This document shows, in pieces, positions 5,754-8,335 of a stretch of DNA of 8,335 nt. Where the stretch lies: positions 1 through 8,335 of the forward strand of contig CAZYLK010000231.1 in the NCBI GenBank assembly GCA_964648365.1, read 5' to 3'. Both the position numbers and the translations under genes were made by a program. The notes below the pieces were generated by a model. It was not told the DNA's origin and ran no database searches. It worked only from the letters and a program-made list of their open reading frames with translations. The stretch comes from SURF-32 sp964648365. GTDB taxonomy: Bacteria; Planctomycetota; Phycisphaerae; UBA1845. The stretch's first letter is position 1. Each line of letters begins with the position of its first letter.

Positions 5754-6191
5754 ATGTCGCAGATCCGCCTCTGGCGGGCCGGGGCGCTGAGTCGGGGCCG
5801 GATCATGGTGATGAACAACTCGCAGCTCAGCAGTTCACGTCCCGCAACCCCGCTTGACAGGGACCTGCGCATCCTTGCGCGCTTCATCGACATCTACTGC
5901 CGCGGCCGGCACGCCGACGCACCCCGGCAGCCGGTTTGCCTCAAAGGTCACGACGTCACCCGGCTGCACGGGCGGAAAATCGTCTTGTGCGAAGACTGCG
6001 CCCGCCTGCTGGCCCACGCCTTCACCAAGCGCGAGCACTGCCCGATGGACCCCAAGCCGTCCTGCAAACATTGCACGGAGCACTGCTACCATCCCCGCTA
6101 CCGCCAGATGATCCGCGAAGTGATGCGCTATTCCGGCCGGCGACTGGTGCTGACCGGACGGCTGGACTATTTGATCAAGCTGCTGTTCTGA
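5754..6191 (+). CDS. YgbA-like 'nitrous oxide-stimulated promoter' family protein
   Basis: This is a small cysteine-rich protein matching the YgbA_NO family, named after E. coli ygbA, whose expression responds to nitric oxide through NsrR. The molecular function of the family is unsettled. Diagnostic parts are FIDIYCRGRH (44-53), LCEDC (78-82), EHCPMDPKPSC (94-104), CKHCTEHCY (104-112) and REVMRYSG (121-128). Eight cysteines (49, 62, 79, 82, 96, 104, 107, 111) suggest a metal or Fe-S site. The family's usual RYSGPRM is RYSGRRL here, and an insertion around residues 61-75 separates the two halves more than I expect. The start is uncertain: ATG 5754 has GGAAGAG upstream, but in-frame ATGs at 5805 and 5811 would put the conserved part nearer the N-terminus, as in homologues. 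No NsrR-like operator was recognised. It has no signal peptide and is probably cytosolic. Confidence 0.85.
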   Translation: MSQIRLWRAGALSRGRIMVMNNSQLSSSRPATPLDRDLRILARFIDIYCRGRHADAPRQPVCLKGHDVTRLHGRKIVLCEDCARLLAHAFTKREHCPMDPKPSCKHCTEHCYHPRYRQMIREVMRYSGRRLVLTGRLDYLIKLLF

Positions 6192-6304
6192 CAACCGACG
6201 ACGGGAGCAGACGCGCTGGGCATCGCAGCAGCAGCCGGGCGCGCCCACGCGCCAACCGTAAATCCCGCCGAACCCGCCGCCCGCAAAACCCGCAAACCCG
6301 GCCG

Positions 6305-6334
6305 TTGTACGCCGACACGCCAACCGGGTATCAT
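6305..6334 (+). promoter_or_regulatory. Possible weak sigma70-type promoter for fabG
   Basis: TTGTAC (6305-6310) and TATCAT (6329-6334) are separated by 18 bases. The -10 matches the consensus at five of six positions, the -35 at only three. It lies upstream of the fabG leader hairpin on the correct strand. Such a match is moderately likely by chance, though AT-rich hexamers are scarce in this stretch. Confidence 0.25.
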
Positions 6335-6383
6335 GCCGCCTGGACGACCTACCCGCGTGCCGAATTGAAGCCGGCCGGCCGTG

Positions 6384-6426
6384 CTCCGTCCAGGCGCGAG
6401 TTTCGTGAGGGACTCGCTGGACGGAG
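6384..6426 (+). promoter_or_regulatory. Strong hairpin in the fabG leader
   Basis: CTCCGTCCAG (6384-6393) pairs perfectly with CTGGACGGAG (6417-6426). Inside, CGAGT (6397-6401) pairs with ACTCG (6412-6416), leaving a three-base bulge GCG and a ten-base loop TTCGTGAGGG, 15 bp in total. No T-run follows, so it is not an intrinsic terminator. It sits about 180 bases before the fabG start. It could be a cis-acting RNA element, part of a small RNA, or a repeat copy. Confidence 0.5.
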
Positions 6427-6603
6427 AGGCGTGGCGGCCGCGCTGCCCGAGCGATGGCCACCGCCCACTTCGCGTCCCCGCCCCAGCGTCGACGCCGGAG
6501 CCGCGCGGAGGGGCTTCGGTCGCGGCAGGGCCTCGGCGCGCAGCGGGAGCGTCCGGGTCCGCGGGAGTCGCGGCCTCATCTGCTACAGGAACCGAGGTGT
6601 GTC

Positions 6604-7347
6604 ATGGAATTGAAGGGAAAGGTCAGCCTGGTCAGCGGCTCGTCGCGCGGCATCGGGCGGGCGATCGCCATCATGCTCGCGGAAGCAGGCAGCGACGTCA
6701 TCGTCAACTACCTCAACAACGAAACGGCCGCCAAGGAGGTGGTCGAGCGGCTGCGCTCGATGGGCGTGCGCAGCGAAGCCTACAAGGCTGACGTGTCGAA
6801 AATCGCCGAATGCGACCGGATGATCGCGCAAGCCTTCAACGACTTCGGCAACATCCAGGTGCTGGTCAACAACGCCGGAATCACGCGCGACCGGAGCTTC
6901 ATGAAAATGACGCGCGAGCAGTGGAAGGAAGTGCTGCTGGTCAACCTCGACGGACCATTCAATCTGACCGGCGCACTGCTGCCCGGCATGGTGGAGTCTG
7001 GCTGGGGGCGGATCATCAATATCTCGTCGATCGTCGCCCAGATGGGCAACTTCGGGCAGGCGAACTACGCCGTGGCCAAGGGCGGCCTGATCGCTTTTAC
7101 GAAATCGCTCGCGCGCGAAGTGGCCTCCAAGGGCGTCACCGTCAACGCCGTCGCCCCCGGTTTCATCGAGACGGACATGACGGCGGAGGTGCCGGAAAAA
7201 GTGCTCGACTTCGTGCGCGAGCTGACGCCGATCGGGCGGCTGGGCACGGCGGAGGAAGTGGCGCTGGCGATACGCTTCCTGGCGGCGCCCCGGGCGTCGT
7301 TCGTCACCGGGCAGGTGATCAACGTCAATGGCGGGATGTACATGTAG
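6604..7347 (+). CDS. fabG: 3-oxoacyl-[acyl-carrier-protein] reductase, SDR family
   Basis: The predicted reaction is NADPH-dependent reduction of 3-oxoacyl-ACP to 3-hydroxyacyl-ACP in the type II fatty-acid elongation cycle, in the cytosol. The 247-residue product is a complete classical short-chain dehydrogenase: cofactor motif SGSSRGIG (11-18, with Ser for the usual Thr), NNAG (89-92), Asn114, Ser142, and Tyr155-x3-Lys159 of the active site. APGFIETDMT (184-193) and the ending NVNGGMYM are the FabG hallmarks. Acetoacetyl-CoA reductase (PhaB) is the main alternative, since the region NAGITRDRSFMKMT is shared with it. ATG 6604 is chosen because the SDR fold starts right there and GAGG lies six bases upstream. 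In-frame upstream codons encode non-conserved Arg-rich sequence. No acpP or fabF neighbour is visible, so it may be one of several paralogues. Confidence 0.92.
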   Translation: MELKGKVSLVSGSSRGIGRAIAIMLAEAGSDVIVNYLNNETAAKEVVERLRSMGVRSEAYKADVSKIAECDRMIAQAFNDFGNIQVLVNNAGITRDRSFMKMTREQWKEVLLVNLDGPFNLTGALLPGMVESGWGRIINISSIVAQMGNFGQANYAVAKGGLIAFTKSLAREVASKGVTVNAVAPGFIETDMTAEVPEKVLDFVRELTPIGRLGTAEEVALAIRFLAAPRASFVTGQVINVNGGMYM

Positions 7348-7664
7348 GGGGAGAAGGGAGTGAGGGAGTGAGGGAGTGAGGGAGTGAGGGAGTGAGGGAG
7401 TGAGGGAACGAGGGAGTTAGGGAAGACTGCGGACGCGCATTCGCGCCGTCGCGTGCGTGCGTGCGTTCGTTTCGCACGCGGCGTACGTACCGGAGTTCGC
7501 TTTTTTCCCACGCGGCGGGCGCCGGTCCGGGCGCTCCCGAGTCACCGGCACGACATCTTCCATTCGCCGTTCGGCATATGCCGGTCTGACATCCGACGGT
7601 CGTTCCGCCGCGGGCGTCCCGCTTGGGTTCGCCCGACGGCGCTCGGATACGTACCATTCCCGGC
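7348..7664. other. Intergenic region with repeats, fabG to Ntn hydrolase
   Basis: This 317-base stretch begins with an 8-bp tandem repeat (listed separately). A GTGC microsatellite follows, whose end folds into a 7-bp hairpin, GCGTGCG (7459-7465) with CGCACGC (7473-7479). A T-run lies at 7501-7506. The T-run is too far from the hairpin to make an intrinsic terminator. No gene is supported, and I see no clear promoter for the downstream gene. Confidence 0.55.
7356..7423. repeat. 8-bp tandem repeat GGGAGTGA, about 8.5 units
   Basis: Six perfect GGGAGTGA units (7356-7403) are followed by two diverged ones (GGGAACGA, GGGAGTTA) and a partial GGGA. The array starts nine bases after the fabG stop. 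The strand is purine-only apart from the T (and one C) of each unit, so it is strongly strand-asymmetric. The decay is confined to the right end, as expected if slippage keeps the interior uniform. Copy number is likely to vary between strains. Confidence 0.95.
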
Positions 7665-8335
7665 GTGCCCGAGCCGGCCATCCCATCCAGATCGTCAGCG
7701 CTTCCCTGGGTTGAGCGGCCCACGCTCGACCTCGACGCGACCCTTCCGCTGTCGAAGCGACTGGACGGCGTGAATCCTGCGGCCCTCCGCGACGGCATCC
7801 GGCTGCTCGATGCGATCATGGCTAACGTCCCCTCCTGGACGCTTCCGATCGCCGACTGGGTTCGGCTGCGGACCGCCGGGCGGTTCCACGCCGAGGCGAG
7901 GGCATTCGCGGCGCGCTGCGGCACGGGCTGGCGCGCGGTCATGCTCGCCAACGTCACCTACGACCTGTCCATGATGATGATCGGTTGCACAACGGTCGCG
8001 CTGCCGGGCCCCGACGGGCCGCTGATCGCGCGCAACATGGACTGGTGGCCGGAGGACGTGCTGGCGCAGACGACCTGGCTCGTGCGTCACTGGGACGGCG
8101 ACCGGCTGTTGCGCGCGGACGCCGGCTGGCCGGGTGGGATCGGCTCGGTCTCGGGCCTGTCCGGCCACGGGTTCGCCGTCGTGCTCAACGCCGTGGTCTG
8201 CGGCGAGGGCTGCGACCGGCTGGGCTACCCGGTGCTGCTGTTCATCCGGAGCGTGCTGGATGACGCCGCCGACTTCGACGACGCCGTGCATCGCCTGAGC
8301 ACCCAGCACCTGGCCGCGCCGTGCCTGCTGACGGT
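7665..8335 (+). CDS. Acid ceramidase/NAAA-like Ntn hydrolase (partial, 3' end outside window)
   Basis: This resembles linear-amide C-N hydrolases of the N-terminal-nucleophile fold (acid ceramidase, N-acylethanolamine acid amidase, related C45-type enzymes). These cleave themselves before a cysteine, which then hydrolyses amide bonds. GCTTVALPGPDGPLIARNMDWW carries predicted nucleophile Cys108 with Arg123 and Asp126 of the RNMD motif. It is preceded by FAARCGTGWRAVMLANVTYDLS, like the ANLxYEL segment before the cleavage site in the ceramidase family. Residues 1-107 would be the alpha chain. About 223 residues are visible before the window edge. No ATG opens the frame near the N-terminus. A stop at 7587-7589 bounds it, and GTG 7665 (VPEPAIPSR...) fits best, although no Shine-Dalgarno precedes it. 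GTG 7770 or ATG 7818 are alternatives. No signal peptide is evident from 7665. The substrate cannot be told. Confidence 0.75.
   Translation, partial: MPEPAIPSRSSALPWVERPTLDLDATLPLSKRLDGVNPAALRDGIRLLDAIMANVPSWTLPIADWVRLRTAGRFHAEARAFAARCGTGWRAVMLANVTYDLSMMMIGCTTVALPGPDGPLIARNMDWWPEDVLAQTTWLVRHWDGDRLLRADAGWPGGIGSVSGLSGHGFAVVLNAVVCGEGCDRLGYPVLLFIRSVLDDAADFDDAVHRLSTQHLAAPCLLT

Larger units (their letters stand above)
6192..6603. other. Long intergenic leader before fabG
   Basis: These 412 bases contain no credible gene. Long open frames across them have Arg/Pro/Ala-rich translations typical of non-coding GC-rich DNA, and the frame of fabG is open upstream to 6454 only for this reason. Contents seen are a weak promoter-like pair (TTGTAC 6305-6310, TATCAT 6329-6334), a strong hairpin at 6384-6426 and the fabG ribosome binding site (GAGG 6594-6597). 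Confidence 0.55.

Noticed and set aside
6454..6603. N-terminal extension of fabG to ATG 6454
   Set aside because: The extra 50 residues are Arg-rich and unlike any SDR. ATG 6604 has a ribosome binding site and starts the conserved fold.
5936..6613. A 225-codon + strand frame overlapping the YgbA-like gene and the fabG leader
   Set aside because: It is out of frame with the Cys-rich gene, and its Arg/Pro/Ala-rich translation has no family features.
7459..7506. Intrinsic terminator from the GCGTGCG/CGCACGC hairpin and the T-run at 7501-7506
   Set aside because: The T-run begins 21 bases after the stem ends, too far for an intrinsic terminator.
7325..7957. A 210-codon - strand frame with SLTPSLPHS repeats
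   Set aside because: The repeats are just the translated GGGAGTGA tandem. The rest is antisense to the Ntn hydrolase gene and non-coding DNA.

Overview
The window is high-GC bacterial DNA carrying one lower-GC insert. It reads most like a member of the Planctomycetota, probably from a draft or metagenome assembly because it contains a run of 100 N. The assignment is an inference. The core genes are GC-rich, and the intergenic repeats (palindromes of the form CACCGGTT-N3-AACCGGTG and a GGGAGTGA tandem) resemble repeats I associate with planctomycete genomes. No database search was run. All recognised genes lie on the + strand.

Region 1 (1-2727): the 3' end of an unidentified gene stops at 89. 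A roughly 300-base gap follows, then a tightly packed three-gene operon. It encodes a 147-residue helical protein of unknown function (411-854), a 419-residue predicted zinc metallopeptidase with HELGH (857-2116), and a dCTP deaminase-family protein (2113-2727). The genes are separated by 2 nt and then overlap by 4 nt, and each has a Shine-Dalgarno-like sequence. The operon is visibly poorer in G+C and richer in rare-looking codons than the rest, so it looks acquired. dCTP deaminases are known as nucleotide-depleting anti-phage effectors. A protease and a small partner encoded upstream of one is therefore the most interesting candidate system here.

Region 2 (2926-3336): an EVE-domain (PUA-like) protein, a family often linked to modified-base recognition and defence islands. 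A 547-base non-coding stretch follows. It contains the assembly gap, and the 55 bases on either side of the gap are identical.

Region 3 (3884-6191): a full-length NAD-type malic enzyme, a palindromic repeat array, and a cysteine-rich YgbA-like protein of the 'nitrous oxide-stimulated promoter' family.

Region 4 (6192-8335): a long leader with a strong hairpin precedes fabG (3-oxoacyl-ACP reductase, 247 aa). An 8-bp tandem repeat lies just after fabG. The window ends inside a gene for an acid-ceramidase/NAAA-like Ntn hydrolase, which probably starts at a GTG at 7665. Apart from the three-gene operon these genes look like independent units: central carbon metabolism, a nitrosative-stress-family protein, fatty-acid synthesis and amide hydrolysis.
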